The position numbers and the translations under genes were made by a program. This document shows, piece by piece, positions 11,744-23,382 of a DNA stretch of 64,000 nucleotides; position 1 is the stretch's first letter, and each line of letters opens with the position of its first letter. The notes under the pieces were generated by a model that worked only from the letters and a program-made list of their open reading frames with translations, ran no database searches and had not been told where the DNA came from. Origin of the DNA: Chrysemys picta bellii (Eukaryota; Chordata; Testudines; Emydidae); the NCBI RefSeq assembly GCF_011386835.1, contig NC_088792.1:38244882-38308881 (forward strand), given 5' to 3'.

Positions 11744-11904
11744 GGACCTGTCTACACTGCCCTGCAGCTCAGACTAAGGAGGTATGAATAGCAGCGCATA
11801 CTAAAGTGCTGCACTGTAACTCCCCTGTGTGGATGCTGTGAAGAGGACTACATTAGCACAAAACCGGAACCTTTAAGTTTGAGCCTGCAGTGTCCACAAT
11901 GCCC
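11744..11904. mobile_element. Decayed MITE
   Basis: GGACCTGTCTACACTGC at the left and GCAGTGTCCACAATGCCC at the right form imperfect inverted ends. They resemble the TGTCTACACTGC-type ends of the MITEs at 7985 and 27486. There is no coding frame and no clear target duplication. A hAT element is inserted at its right edge. Confidence 0.45.
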
Positions 11905-11909
11905 TAGTC

Positions 11910-12351
11910 CAGGGATCTCAAACTCAAATCACCACGAGGGCCACATAAGGACTAGTACATTGGCCCAAGGGCCACATCACTGACACCTTTTAATAAAAAG
12001 ATACAAAAGCGCCCCCCCCACTCCACCTCTTCCCACCCCTTCCCCGCCCCCATTCCAACCCCTTCCCCAAAGTCCCCGCCCCAACTCTGCCCCCTCCCTG
12101 CCCCTATACTAACCCCTTTCCCAAATCCCCACCCCACCCCCGCCTCTTCTCCGTCTCCTCCCCTGAGCGCGCTGCGTCCCCGCTCCTCCTCCCTCCCTCC
12201 TGGAAAGTCCTAAGCACTGCCAAACAGCTGTTTGGTGGTGGGAAGTGCTGGGAGATAGGCGGAGGAGTGGGAACACGGTGCGCTCGGGGGGGCGGGAAGG
12301 GGGAGTGAGGGGAGCTATGGCGGCCAGCAAGCTGCATCTTTGAGACCCCTG
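11910..12351. mobile_element. Non-autonomous hAT, 8-bp TSD CCCTAGTC
   Basis: The element opens CAGGGATCTCAAACTCAAAT and closes GCATCTTTGAGACCCCTG, giving inverted ends CAGGG(A/G)TCTCAAA. The flanks are CCCTAGTC (11902-11909) and CCCTAATC (12352-12359), an 8-bp duplication with one change, diagnostic of hAT. The inside is C-rich on the left and contains the palindrome CCAAACAGCTGTTTGG near 12220. There is no transposase, so it must have been moved by a related autonomous hAT element. Confidence 0.85.
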
Positions 12352-12389
12352 CCCTAATCCAAACTGAGGGGCAGTGTGGCCATGCCCCT

Positions 12390-13300
12390 AGGATCTGATT
12401 TTTCAGAATACTTAGCATGTATAGCACTTTATATTTTCAAAGCAGAGCTCCCCTTGACTTCAGCCGCAGTGATGTGTGCTCAACACTTCTACAAATCAGA
12501 CCCAAGGGTCTCAGGTTCGGCACCCAGAAGATGAGAAACAGTTAGTGACCACCTGTGACGAGTGACTTGCCCAGCAACACACAAGAACTCTGGTAGAAGC
12601 AGGGATAGAATCCAATTCTACAGGGCAGCATTCAACTGCCTTACCCAGGAGCAGGGCCGGCTCCAGGGACCAGCTTCTCAAGCAGGTGCTTGGGGCGGCC
12701 ATTCCGGAGAGGGGCGGCACGTCCAGGTATTCAGCGGCAATTCGGCGGACGGTCCCTCACTCCGCCTGGGAGCGAAGGACCTCCTGCCGAATTGCCGCCG
12801 CAGATCGCGATCGCAGCTTTTTTTCATTTGTTTGTTTTGTTTTGTTTTGGCTCATTGGGGCGACCAAAACCCTGGAGCCGGACCTGCCCAGGAGACTGTC
12901 CTTTCTCTTCCTGCAATCTTAATGTAGGCAACCTTAACTCTGGCAATTTCTAAATTTTGTATGCTTGATTTTGCCATCTCAATAATGTTCTTTTCATGTA
13001 GTGTTTTGTTTGCTTTTTTAAGCACCAAGACAATTACACAAACAAACAGAAATTCCTCATTTGGCATGATGTTGACACCCACATGGTTCACCAGCAGGTT
13101 TGGAGCCATTAGATCTACAGAACAGACTTCTGACACTTGAGCTACAGAATAACTGCTAGCCATAGTAGCTTGTCATTCTCTGTGTAGATCGACACTTAAG
13201 TGGGATGAGATACACAGTTTGTGAGTGTTTCACAGTTATTTGCTGAGAGCAGGGGAATGGTGAGACTCAGGAATCTTGGGTTCTATTCCCGGCTCCAGAT
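12390..13300 (+). repeat. Dispersed repeat, copy 1
   Basis: From 12390 the text runs in parallel with 20885-21160: TTTTTCAGA(A/G)TACTTA, then TAGCACTT, CCCTTGACTTCA, then ACTGCCTTA/ACTGCCTAA and CTTTCTCTTCCT. From about 13090 it parallels 23110-23320: GAGCTA(A)CAGA.TAACTG.TAGC, then ACTCAGGAA and GGGTTC. The same order in two places shows a roughly 900-bp dispersed repeat of unknown class. This copy contains a hAT element at 12652-12886. The last part has MIR-like wording. Confidence 0.5.
12652..12886. mobile_element. Non-autonomous hAT, 8-bp TSD CCCAGGAG
   Basis: Inverted ends CAGGGCCGGCTCCAGGG and CCCTGGAGCCGGACCTG differ at one position. Perfect CCCAGGAG duplications flank it at 12644-12651 and 12887-12894. 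The 235-bp inside carries AATTCGGCGG / GCCGAATTGCCGCCG arms and codes for nothing. Comparison with the empty site near 21125-21140 supports a clean insertion. Confidence 0.9.
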
Positions 13301-13319
13301 AGGAGTATGCACCAATATG

Positions 13320-13790
13320 CACAGACTTTTCTGCCTGTCTTCCCTCCCCGCCCCCTCCCCGCAAGCTTGATCCCTTCAACCTGTCCCTGTTCCAGTCCCA
13401 TCTCTTCCTATCCCTGACTCCTTGCCTCAGACCCATTCTCCTTGCCTACCCAGTCCCAGCCTCAACTCCTCAGAGGCATCTCATCTCAGTCCCAGTCTGT
13501 TTGGCCCCCCAACTCCTTTCCCCCAGTCTCTATGCCCAGTCATTCCCAATCCCCCCTCTTAGTTCCTCATCTGATCTGTCTCTCTGCTCCCACTCCCTCC
13601 CACAGGCTTTCATTAGTAGTCTGAATCTAGGGCTCCTCATTCAATCTCACTCTCTCCATCTCCATGTCCCAGACTCTTTGTCCAGCCAGTCCCAGTCTCC
13701 CCACTTCACTCCAGCTCACTCTTATATCAGTGTTCCCACCCACCCCCAACCAACTGGTTCCTTATCCCTACGGCTGCAAGTCTGTCACAG
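13320..13790 (+). repeat. CT-rich degenerate tandem repeat
   Basis: Variants of CCCAGTC(C/T)C(A/C)(A/G)TC followed by CCCC(A/T)CTC repeat irregularly. The frames read in it (60-112 codons) are serine- and proline-rich low-complexity translations with no family match. Confidence 0.45.
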
Positions 13791-13799
13791 AGGTCACAG

Positions 13800-15615
13800 A
13801 TTCCATGACTTTCCAGGACCTCCGGATTTCTGTTTTTAAAAAATGGCTATAAGAGTACACATAACAGAATCTCAATCTGTTAAACGCTTTAGCAGATTCT
13901 TCTCTTTCATTGGGCTAGTCATTTTTTCAACTACCTGGACATCCAAATACAGATCAAATCTCTACCAGTTGAAACCAGTCCCTCTGTTGCAAAATATTAA
14001 AGAAGCTCTGGATAGATGGATTTTTCCCATAGATTGTGACAATAAAATGAATGTATTGGCTAGATTTAATAATATTTTTCCGCTCCTGTCCATTGTATTG
14101 CCTGAATCCTTTTGTAGGAAGTTATCTAAATGAAATATGATTACGGCCCTTTGTTTTCTGTTTTTATTTTATTTAATTTTTCCCAGGAATTTATCAGTGT
14201 TTGTTACCACAAGAACAGAAACTGGGGAAAATCAGTGCAAAAATATATTAATAATTTTTCTGGGTAAATATTGGGGTTTATGTTTGTGGACGGAAAGACA
14301 GTGGAAAGTATTCAGTAGATTAATGCTTTGAATGCCATTCATCAGTGTGGTTTGCTGCAGAACTAAAACAGAACTCAAAACATAATGCCACCTCTGAGTT
14401 TAAGAAAACAATAGATCTCTAATCCCCAAATAAAACTTTTCACTTGAATAAACAGTTTACTGTAGCAGACTTAGAACTATTAGCCTATAAATATTTACAT
14501 TTAATAATTGAGCCACACCATTTGCAGCGCATACACTCAACTTAATTCTTTTCTCCTGTTTTTGTTTTTTTAAACCTTTCAAATACTTCCTTGTGTTATG
14601 AAATGTATTCTGATACAGATTTTCATTTTCTTCCCATTTTAGTGTGTCAAATCTGCTAGTAGCTTGAAATGTGTATGTGGTGGGTGTGAGATTCATCAAT
14701 ACATTCAGATGCACATGCACTTTAGAGCTTGCATGCATCTCTGTTTGTTTATTGTGTGTATCTTCTAGACTAATAAATACATAGCCTTACTTCAACAGGC
14801 CGCTTTGCACATACACACAGACTAATGTATTATTGTAATACATATATCTGATGCAATATATTGTATTTTCCTAATTCAAATATAAAAAAAACTTATTTTA
14901 TGATACAAAAGAAGGGTGAAAAATCAGGGGACAAAATTAGTAATACTTTTTGTAAAACCCAGGAATTTTTTGGTAAAAATCTGTTTAAACTGAAAACAAA
15001 GGGACTTAGAGATGATATTTATTTAATCAAACAAATGTCCTAAAATCTGCAGACAATACTACTATCAAACAAAGCAACATGAATAAATTTCAGAATTTAC
15101 TATTTTTCTGCTCATACTAAAACTGTACTTACTAGATGACCATGATAGCATTCTCCACCAATACACTGGCTTGAAACACACAATCTCCCGGTTCTCTTAA
15201 CCTTCACTCAGGTTCATCGCATTTACACCAAAAGAAACATATTAATTTTACACCAAAGCAAACAATCCTTATAATCTTTCATTATGCAAAATTGCCAATG
15301 ATCCTTCCCTCACTGTTTCCTCTATCTCCTATACAAAAATCTTCTATGGTTTTAATTTTAGCCTCTTTAGAGAATATTAATTCTTGGTTAAAGGCTCCTA
15401 TAATCTAATATAATTAGATTATGAGAAAAGAAGATTCCATGTCTTAGAAGCAAATTCTGAAAGAATACAAAACCCATGATTTGCCACTCAATAAATAGTT
15501 CAGACTTAGCTGATACATTATTTAAAATAAAATATAGTTAATTTATTGGTTCTAATACTACAAAAGAGGCTTAAAGCAAACATGTATTCACTATTATATC
15601 TGTGGATACATGTTT
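13800..15615. other. AT-rich DNA, no gene seen
   Basis: Short frames at 13843-14133 and 14457-14738 resemble nothing I know, and no RNA gene was found. It reads as unique DNA. Confidence 0.5.
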
Positions 15616-15619
15616 GCTC

Positions 15620-15770
15620 AGGGAGGGATAGCTCAGTAGTTTAAGCATTGGCCTGTTAGACCCCAGGGTTGTGAGTTCAATCCTTGAGGGGGGATTTGGG
15701 GCTAAAATCTGTCTGGGTATTGGTCCTGCTTTGAGCAGGGGGTTCCAATCCTGAGATTCTATGATTACAT
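15620..15770 (+). repeat. tRNA-derived SINE with CR1-like tail (Cry I type)
   Basis: The left part is tRNA-like: box A TAGCTCAGTAG at 15629-15639 and box B GAGTTCAATCC at 15673-15683, the internal pol III promoter. The right part contains GGTCCTGCTTTGAGCAGGGG and an ATTCTATGATT tail, matching the CR1 3' end at 54490-54575 in this window. Known turtle SINEs of the Cry I type are built this way and borrow the CR1 machinery. A PLE is inserted in the tail at 15771. Confidence 0.8.
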
Positions 15771-15899
15771 CATGAACATGTCTGGCTGCCAGACAACTCT
15801 CCAATATCAAATTCTACAGGCCACTTTCCTCAGATCCCACTGAGGAATATACTAAGAAACTGCACCATCTACTCAGGACACTCCCTACACTAACACAGG

Positions 15900-17545
15900 A
15901 ACAAATCAACATACTCTTGGAGCCCTGACTGGGGTTATTCTATCTACTACCCAAGATCCACAAACCTGGAAATCCTGGATGCCCCATCATCTCTGGAATT
16001 GGCACTCTCACTGAAGGACTATCTGGATATGTAGACCCTATGCCACCAGCACTCCCAGCTATCTCCGTGACACCACTGATTTCCTGAGGAAAACTACAAT
16101 GCATTGGTGATCTCCCAGAAAACACCATCCTAGCCACCATGGATGTGGAGCTCTCTACACAAACATCCCACACACAGATGGAATACAAGCTGTCAGGAAC
16201 AGTATCCCTGATGATGACACAGCACAACTTGTTGCTGAGCTCTGTGACTTTATCCTCACGCACAACTATTTCAAATTTGGTGACAATATATACCTCCAGA
16301 CCAGTGGCACCCACATGGCCCCACAATATGCCAACATTTTTATGGCTGACCTGGAACAACGCTTCCTTAGCTCTCGTCCACTCACGCCCCTTCTCTACCT
16401 ACGCTACATTGATGACATCTTCATCATCTGGACCCATGGGAAGGAGGCTCTGGAAGGATTCCACTACAATTTCAACAGCTTCCACCCCACCATCAACCTC
16501 AGCCTGGACTAATCTACATGGGAGGTCTACTTCCTAGACACCACAGTACAAATAAGTGATGGCAACGTTAACACCACCCTATACCGAAAATCCACTGACC
16601 ACTATGCCTACCTTCATGCCTCCAGCTTCCACCCCGGACACACCACACAATCCATCGTCTACAGCCAAGCACTGAGGTACAACCGCATCTGCTCCAACCC
16701 CTCAGACAGAGACCAACACCTACAAGATCTTAACCAAGCATTCTCAAAACGATATCCGCACAAGGAAATAAGGAAACAAATCAACAGAGCCAGACGTATA
16801 CCCAGAAGCCTCCTGCTACAAGACAAACCCAAGAAAGAAACCAACAGAACTCCACTAGCCATCACCTACAGTCCTCAGCTTAAACCTCTCCAACGCATCA
16901 TCAGTGATCTACAACCCATCCTGGACAATGATCCCTCTCTTTCACAGACCTTGGGAGGCAGGCCAGTCCTCACCCACAGACAACCTGCCAACCTTAAGCA
17001 TATTCTCACCAGCAACCACACACAGCACCATAACAACTCTAACTCAGGAACCAATCCATGCAACAAACCTCGATGCCAACTCTGCCCACATATCTACACC
17101 AACACCACCATCACAGGACCTAACCAGATCAGCGACAACATCACCAGTTCATTCACCTGCACATCCACCAATGTTATGTATGCCATCATGTGCCAGCTAT
17201 GTACATTGGCCAAACTGAACAGTCACTATGTAAAAGGATAAATGGACACAAGTCAGATATCAGGAATGGCACTATACAGAAACCTGTAGGAGAACACTTC
17301 AACCTCCCTGGCCACACAATAACAGATGTAAAGGTAGCCATCTTACAGTAAAAAAAACTTCAGGACCAGACTCCAAAGAGAAACTGCTGAGTTTCAGTTC
17401 ATTTGCAAATTTGACACCATCAGATCAGGATTAAACAAAGACTGTGAATGGCTAGCCAACTACAGAAGCAGTTTCTTCTCCCTTGGTGTTCACACTTCAA
17501 CTGCTAGCAGAGGACCTCACCCTCCCTGATTGAACTAACCTCATT
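15900..17545 (+). pseudogene. PLE reverse transcriptase / GIY-YIG protein, broken
   Basis: Reverse transcriptase blocks in order: [10 protein letters not shown] near 15950, MDVE at the first catalytic aspartate (16139-16150), HMAPQYANIFMADLE at 16312-16356, and the catalytic box YIDD at 16405-16416. A TAA stop follows at 16510, but the same protein continues in frame with FLDTTVQISDG. Near 17060 a CNKPRCQLC cysteine motif precedes the endonuclease. At about 17195-17203 a deletion of roughly 13 bases relative to the copy at 24.7-25.3 kb removes the residues before YIGQT and shifts the frame. A further stop lies near 17349. The protein would nick target DNA and copy the element's RNA; this copy is dead. 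Confidence 0.85.
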
Positions 17546-17604
17546 ATCTCCAGACTGATTCTTGCCTGCATATTTATACCTGCCCCTGGAAATTTCCATT
17601 ACAT

Positions 17605-17644
17605 GCATCCGACGAAGTGGGCATTCACCCACGAAAGTTTATGC
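17605..17644 (+). ncRNA. Hammerhead-like fold in PLE tail, degenerate
   Basis: GCAT (17605-17608) and ATGC (17641-17644) can pair as an outer helix. Between them lie CCGACGAA, a perfect 5-bp stem GTGGG / CCCAC, and GAAAGTTT. This matches the CUGANGA / GAAA hammerhead core except for C in place of the conserved U and an altered stem III remnant. It is probably inactive. Confidence 0.45.
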
Positions 17645-17744
17645 TCCAATACATCTGTTAGTCTTAAAGGTGCCACAGGACTCTCTGTTGCTTTTTACAG
17701 ATCCAGACTAACATGGCTACCCCTCTGATACTATGATTACATGC

Positions 17745-20290
17745 TAATTTTCCTAAAATAGGAGAGACCTTTATTTATAGTTGGCAGAATATATACAATT
17801 TTTGATTGGAACCTAAAGGTGAATAGCTCTGTATCTGTAAGCAGCGCTTTTTGTTTTTAATAGTAGAAAAATGATGGTCACAGACTTATTATTAATAATA
17901 TTTTTATATTATTAACAACCATGCTAGCCCATAGATGTTTATATATACAGTTTACCCAAAATGCATGAATTGTAACAAATACATATTCCTTTAAAAATGT
18001 AAAATGGAAAGAAGCTCTAGGGAAATAAGGAAAACACATTTACAGTTCTTCAACATTGTACACTATAGAACTGGTTATTTTGGCTTATAAATATTTTTGC
18101 TATTTTCTCAGAAAAGACAAAAGCACAACATAGTTCTAGAATGACCCTTTATCTCCCTACCATATGGAAACAATGCACAAATCCTTCAGGTATTCTTAAA
18201 CTGCATCTGTCATATCTTCTTGGTGCAAAATATATTCATTTTACAATCCCGGAAATGGACCAAACCCGGCTGTCTTTGCTCACCCAGTGATAGTCCCACT
18301 GACATCACTTTTGAGTAAAAGTGTCTGTGCAGTACCAATGCACTATTTCAATCCCACTGAAGCTCTCAAAATAGGCAAGTAAGATGTTTCTTACAGCTAC
18401 TGAGACAAAGGAGTGCATACTAAAAGTAGCATGAGAAATTCTGTCTCCCAAAGTTCCTTTATTTCAGAGTATTTTCCTTTCAGCACAAAGTATTCTGGCC
18501 CAGGACCATTCTTTTTTATACATCTTGGGAACTCCCACCCATTAAAAAAAAGAGTAAACAGGAGCCTCTCCCTCAAATTCTGAGTGAGCTGGGTGTTTAC
18601 CAAATCCTATTGCATAACATTTTCCTTTATCCAAGCACAAAACCAAATGCTATGTTCCAGGATGTCAGAATAAGTTCTATTCCTAACATGATATGGGGCT
18701 TCTTGACAGACCTCACCTCACTGTCAGTTGCATAGGTGTCAGTGGAGCTGCCTCAAAGTTCACCACCAAGCTTGGTTGCTGAGAGCCTGCACTGTGCTGG
18801 TTATATATGCTGTCTGTCTGTGAAACATATTCCATACTTCAAGACCCACTGCAGTGGTAAAGTTGCTAGCATGCCTACAGCCATACCACCTTGTCCTGAC
18901 AAGTCTTCCGTGCCACCAGAAGTAGTGATGATAATTTAGTAAGTAGCATTCTTCTCTACACGTTGTTATGGAACTAATGCACCAGTCAGATATTAAGGGG
19001 CATTGTGCTTTTATAGGGATGGGATGTAAAACAGAGGACCTGACTGCTTGCTGTCATCAAGGATCCCAAGGTAGTTTTTGTAAAAGTAGGTTTGTTAACA
19101 ATGTTTTTACGTAAAACTTGAGAAATGACATTCTGCCTCCTGCAATTTCAGTTGGATACAGGATTCCTCTGCGTCCTGTTCTAAACTGTTGTTTAGTGTT
19201 GCTATGCTCTGGTAAACAGCTGCTGTTTTCCACCCCAGAGAAAGATGCACTTCTGCCTAGCTGGTAAAGTGCTAGGCTCTGGGGATGAATGAGGTACAAT
19301 TGCTTAGACAGACAGAATCTCCTACCTACCCCATTAGTTAGTGGTTGCACAGCTTTTTGAGGTCCTCTGGTGAAAGTTGTTATATGCTCAGCACTGATAT
19401 TTGTGGGGAAATTTGAGAATCAGGGAATGGAGTTCCCTTCACTAGGAGGCTCATTCTCAACCTTCAGTTGCTGAGGTGATAACATGAGCAAGGAGACACC
19501 ATGAACTATTGCATAGTTTGCACGCTTTTAGGAATGGCTCTGGCTACTACAGAAGCACTATTATCACTGTTCTCATTTCTTCAAATCAAATTTACTCACC
19601 AAATTTTGGGCTAATTGGAATCTTCTTAGCAGTTTGGCATTATGGCAAGGGACGTTACCCTCACACATCAAGGTGTTGTCTAATCAGGTGTATTTTATTA
19701 GTACAGTACATCTGCAACTCAATAGACAATATAGTGTTATAGGAACTCCCACAGCAAACCCCTTCTTTGTACAGTAAGACACATATTTACAACTGTAAAT
19801 TAAATGATTATCACAAGGCAAAATGACAAAGGTAAAAAATATTTCACAAAGAACGTGTCTTCAGCATTACCTAGAATTACATTTATGCCAGCTGCACTGA
19901 CTATAACTGTTATCAAAGATCACAATGCACTTTCTTAAGATTTAGTTCTACACTGCTACCCAACTTCCCTGCTAAACAAAATACCATTCTTTACATAACA
20001 GTAGCAAAAATCATTCTGGGTACTAAGCTAAGTCAGAATGTTTCCCCATGTGCTGCAATTTTCTGATGAGACCAACAAATATTCAGTTTCCCAGTCACAA
20101 TCTGTGACTATCACATCTGTAATTCATATTTAAACTTTATAACAAAGAATGTTTATCTAAAAGGGTTACAATATCTGCAAACTCAAAGAAACAGTTCCCT
20201 ATGGAAGTATTACAGAAAGCCCCAACACCAGAGCAAAGCACTTCCTGCTGACCAAAGCTGTACTAACCTTGGCTCAATTTAAAGAGACAA
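17745..20290. other. Unique DNA, no gene seen
   Basis: Short frames only, the longest being 97 codons at 19057-19350 on the minus strand, with no recognisable domain. No RNA gene or young mobile element was found. Confidence 0.5.
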
Positions 20291-20293
20291 GAA

Positions 20294-20378
20294 GGTGAAA
20301 TTCTAGAGCTCTGGGGGTGAATTCCTGACTATTGCAGTAAATGGTACTTGACTTCAATAGGGCCAAATTTCACCCTTA
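20294..20378. repeat. Short fold-back GGTGAAATT...AATTTCACC
   Basis: GGTGAAATTCTAGA near 20295 and CCAAATTTCACCC near 20365 are inverted, with TTGACTTCAATAGG between them. A larger version of the same end motif is at 31553-31691. Probably an old MITE-like family. Confidence 0.35.
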
Positions 20379-20764
20379 GCATTTTACCCAGCTTTGAACA
20401 ACCCTGGCTTCTTCTCTTTCAAAAAAATAGGCAACATTTACATTGAAAGAATATTACAGTGTGCGGCATCAGTTTTGAGTGCTACAGGAAGTCTAGCATT
20501 GCTGGTGCCTTTCAAAGCACCTTCCTGGCTTTCGATCAATGGAGAGCTTGAGGACTGCAGCAAAGAATGAGGAAACATTCAGCTGTTCTTCACTCCTGTG
20601 CAGTTATTTTAAGAAAAGAACTTCTGTTTTTATGTTTAAATGCAGATTCTCCAACCTTCTCTGGACATTGAATTAATAATTTCCTGATGGGCTATTCTAT
20701 GGTGCTCTCATTTTGGTACCATAATTCTTTAATGAATTCATTAATGAAATTATTTTCACAACAC

Positions 20765-20850
20765 CCCTGGGAGGGGAGGTAGGGTTATGATCCCCATGTT
20801 AAACATAGGGAACTGAGTCACAAAGATTAAAGCCAAAATTGTCTAACAGT
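20765..20850 (-). repeat. MIR-like relic
   Basis: GATCCCCATGTTAAACATAG followed by GGAACTGAGTCACAAAGATT is the reverse of the MIR phrase around CTCAGTTTCCTCATCTGTAA. Short and divergent. Confidence 0.4.
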
Positions 20851-21164
20851 TTTGGGTGCCCAATTTGAGCAGCGGAGGGCCTCATTTTTCAGAGTACTTA
20901 ACATTTTATAGCACTTCAGATGTGCAAATCCCAGCTGCCCTTGACTTCAATTGCACGTATGAGAGCTCAGCAATTCTGTAAATCAAACCCCAGGGTTAGG
21001 TGCCCAGAAAATGAAAAACACACACTGACCATCTGTGAGGAGGTTGGTTTAAATGATTTTTATTGCATGCTCTGCAGCAGAGGCAACGATAGAATTTTTC
21101 TCCAAGGCAGCATTCAACTGCCTAAGTCAAAAGACCCTCCTTTCTCTTCCTATCCATGGATGGG

Positions 21165-23040
21165 ACTTACCATTGCTGCGGGAGGTAGAGGCTGGAGCCC
21201 TCCTCCATGGTCCATCCACTCCCCTACCAACAGTGAAGACCACCTGTAGACTGCCTCTACTTGCTTGCCTCCACCCAGCCACCCTTGGAGTGCAGCAGCA
21301 GCAGAGACTCTAATTGCAAGCACATGTGAGAGCACATGTTCCCCCACCCCCTTGGACTTTCCTTATCTGCTCCCCTCAGTTTGCAGTGGGCCACCACCAC
21401 TGCCTTCCCACTAGTCGCCCCACCCCCTTGCGGCTTGTTCCCTTTGCTGCTTGTCCTGCTCAGTCCCATGCTTTGCTACTTGCTGCCTGTCCTACCCGTC
21501 CTGCCCAGGCCCCTTTCATTGTTTGTAACCTGCCCAGCCCCCTCCCCTCTTTGTGTTTGTTACCTGCCTCCCTTATACCCATCAAACCCCTTGTTGTTTG
21601 TTTGCTTGCCTCTCCTGCCCCACCCAGTCCTCCTCACTTCACTGTTCCCCACACCGCCCAGGGCCACCTTGCAGTTTTTCCGTGCCCCACATGTGGCATA
21701 TACCTGTGCTTTCCCATCTCACCATTTTCTTTTACCCCCTGCTTACTGCACCACCTCACACCTACTGCTGACCCTCATCCAGTGCAGCTGGAGGAGCTGG
21801 TGCCCCGCATCCTTCCCTAATTTTATTACTCCCCTCATGCTATAGTTTGCATTCTCCTCCCCCACACATAGCTTAGTGGGGAGATGGGATTAACCTCCAT
21901 TTTTCCCTGCCCCAACCCTTCCCTTTCTTATTTCTATCCCCCCACCTGTCCAGTGACTCTTCTCATCCTCTACCCTCAATGGTGGACCCCTGACTTGGCC
22001 ACACACAAGACTTCAGCTGCAGCAGCTTTGCTTATGAGAGAACTGAAGGAGGAGGATGCTGGCCACCATTGTTGCCCAGCCTCTATTCTCGCCCCCATCC
22101 ATCCCAATGGCAACCACCACCAACGGCACTGCCAATACCATCAGTGCCCCCTCCAGGGCAGTGGCAGCGGGACCTTGTTGCCAAACCTCCTGACACCACC
22201 TACGGAGCCCCTGTGGTCGGCAGAAAGGGCCGGGGGAAGAAAAAGTCTAAGACCTGCCCAAAAGACTTCTTCTGCAGCAGCTGTTACTACTGCCATGGCC
22301 TCAGCATCAGCCATGGCTCCCCCTCTCCTGTTATCCTTCCACCAGCTTTGGGGGCACTCGCTCCTCAGCAGCCAGAGTGTTCACCCGGGGGGCCTTGGCT
22401 CCTCCACCCACCTCTGCCTCCTGGCAAGGCTCCTTCCCCCACCCTGACCAGGGGCTCTGTGTCTGTTTGTAAGGGGGCTGTTCTCCCCTTACTGAAACTT
22501 AGTGGGTTTTTTGGTTAGCCCTCTCCCGAGAAAGGGGAAGGGCTAAAGAAAAATCAGGATCCCAAGACTGACAGTCCTCTGGGCCAGTGGGGAGATGGCA
22601 ATGCTCCAAATCATCCAGATAGACAGGGCAGGCAGGCCAATGAGGGCGTCAAGAGCCCAAGGCCTGTCCTCCGTGTGAGCTTGAGCAGTGCAGACCAGCT
22701 ATGCTGGAGGGAAGCCGGGGCTGAGCTATAGTGGGGAACTGTGGGGCCAGAGCCTGCATGGCGGATGTGGCTGTGCCACAAGTAACCCCGTGGCCGGGAT
22801 GGCAGATTCCCACTGTGCCACAAGTAACACCGGGCCCAGGATGGCAGACGCCTGCTGTGCCATGAGTAACACTGGAGCCAAGTGTGGCGAGTGGCTGGGG
22901 AAAGTGAGGTGAGGCCCTGGCAGCAAGGCCCTGGCATACAGAGACATTACCAGACAATAGGGCCTTGAAGGCCAGACTTAGGGGGGAACACGACTCAGAT
23001 GGAAGGGCTGATATTGGGGAGAACAGTCCCACCACCTAGA
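21165..23040. other. GC/CT-rich insertion of unknown nature
   Basis: This block interrupts copy 2 of the dispersed repeat. It starts with CT-rich text in which phrases like CTTGTT, CTGCCC and CAGCCCC recur. An open frame of 149 codons at 22069-22518 has a basic GRKGRGKKKSK patch followed by CPKDFFCSSCYYCHG, a cysteine cluster. A 42-bp tandem repeat follows at 22759-22883. I do not recognise the protein. A decayed retroelement leader or ORF1-like region is possible, but no boundaries or target duplication could be fixed. Confidence 0.3.
22759..22883 (+). repeat. Minisatellite, about 42 bp x 3
   Basis: Three successive units begin ATGGC(A/G)GA at 22759, 22800 and 22842 and share CTGTGCCACAAGTAACACCG with small changes. 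The period is 41-42 bp. Confidence 0.75.
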
Positions 23041-23382
23041 GCCTATGTTTTTTAAAACTACAAATACAAAAAGTTCATCTTGTCAAAACATATTGCCCCC
23101 ACCCTATCGGTCGGCAGTAGAGATGAGATCTTTAGATCCACCTCAGGGTTCTGTACCATTTGAGCTAACAGAGTAACTGGTAGCAAAAGGATGCTGTTAT
23201 CTTCTGCGTAGACCTCCCAATCCAGGAGGATGAAAGCACATTTTGTTAGGGGGCATCACACCTAGCAGCAAGACAACAAATGAATGTTGAAACTCAGGAA
23301 CAATGGGTTCAATTTCAGATTCTGCAGGAAGTGCGCTCCAGTGCAGTGCATCTCAACAGGCAGGCTGAAAGGCAATTGGGCA

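Larger units (their letters stand above)
15771..17730 (+). mobile_element. Penelope-like element, 5'-truncated
   Basis: A plus-strand PLE of about 1,960 bp flanked by CTATGATTACAT at 15759-15770 and 17731-17742, a perfect 12-bp target duplication. It holds a reverse transcriptase region, a linker with clustered cysteines, a GIY-YIG endonuclease, and a 3' tail. The tail has a hammerhead-like fold at 17605-17644 and ends in a TAGTC-to-CTGATA block. The start of the coding region is missing. It is inactive because of stops and a frameshift. The layout fits vertebrate PLEs of the Neptune/Penelope groups. Confidence 0.85.
20885..23370 (+). repeat. Dispersed repeat, copy 2, opened by insertion
   Basis: Its left part (20885-21160) and right part (23110-23320) match the two halves of the repeat at 12390-13300 in the same order. 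Between them lie about 1.9 kb of GC- and CT-rich sequence absent from copy 1. A hAT element follows at 23383. No coding function is assigned. Confidence 0.5.

Noticed and set aside
15620..15690. Possible functional tRNA gene
   Set aside because: Box A and box B are present, but the sequence continues into a CR1-like tail and lacks a proper acceptor end. It is a SINE head.
21314..21845. Two overlapping 168-169 codon frames, proline/leucine rich
   Set aside because: They are different frames of the same CT-rich sequence. Overlap of two long frames in biased DNA indicates chance.
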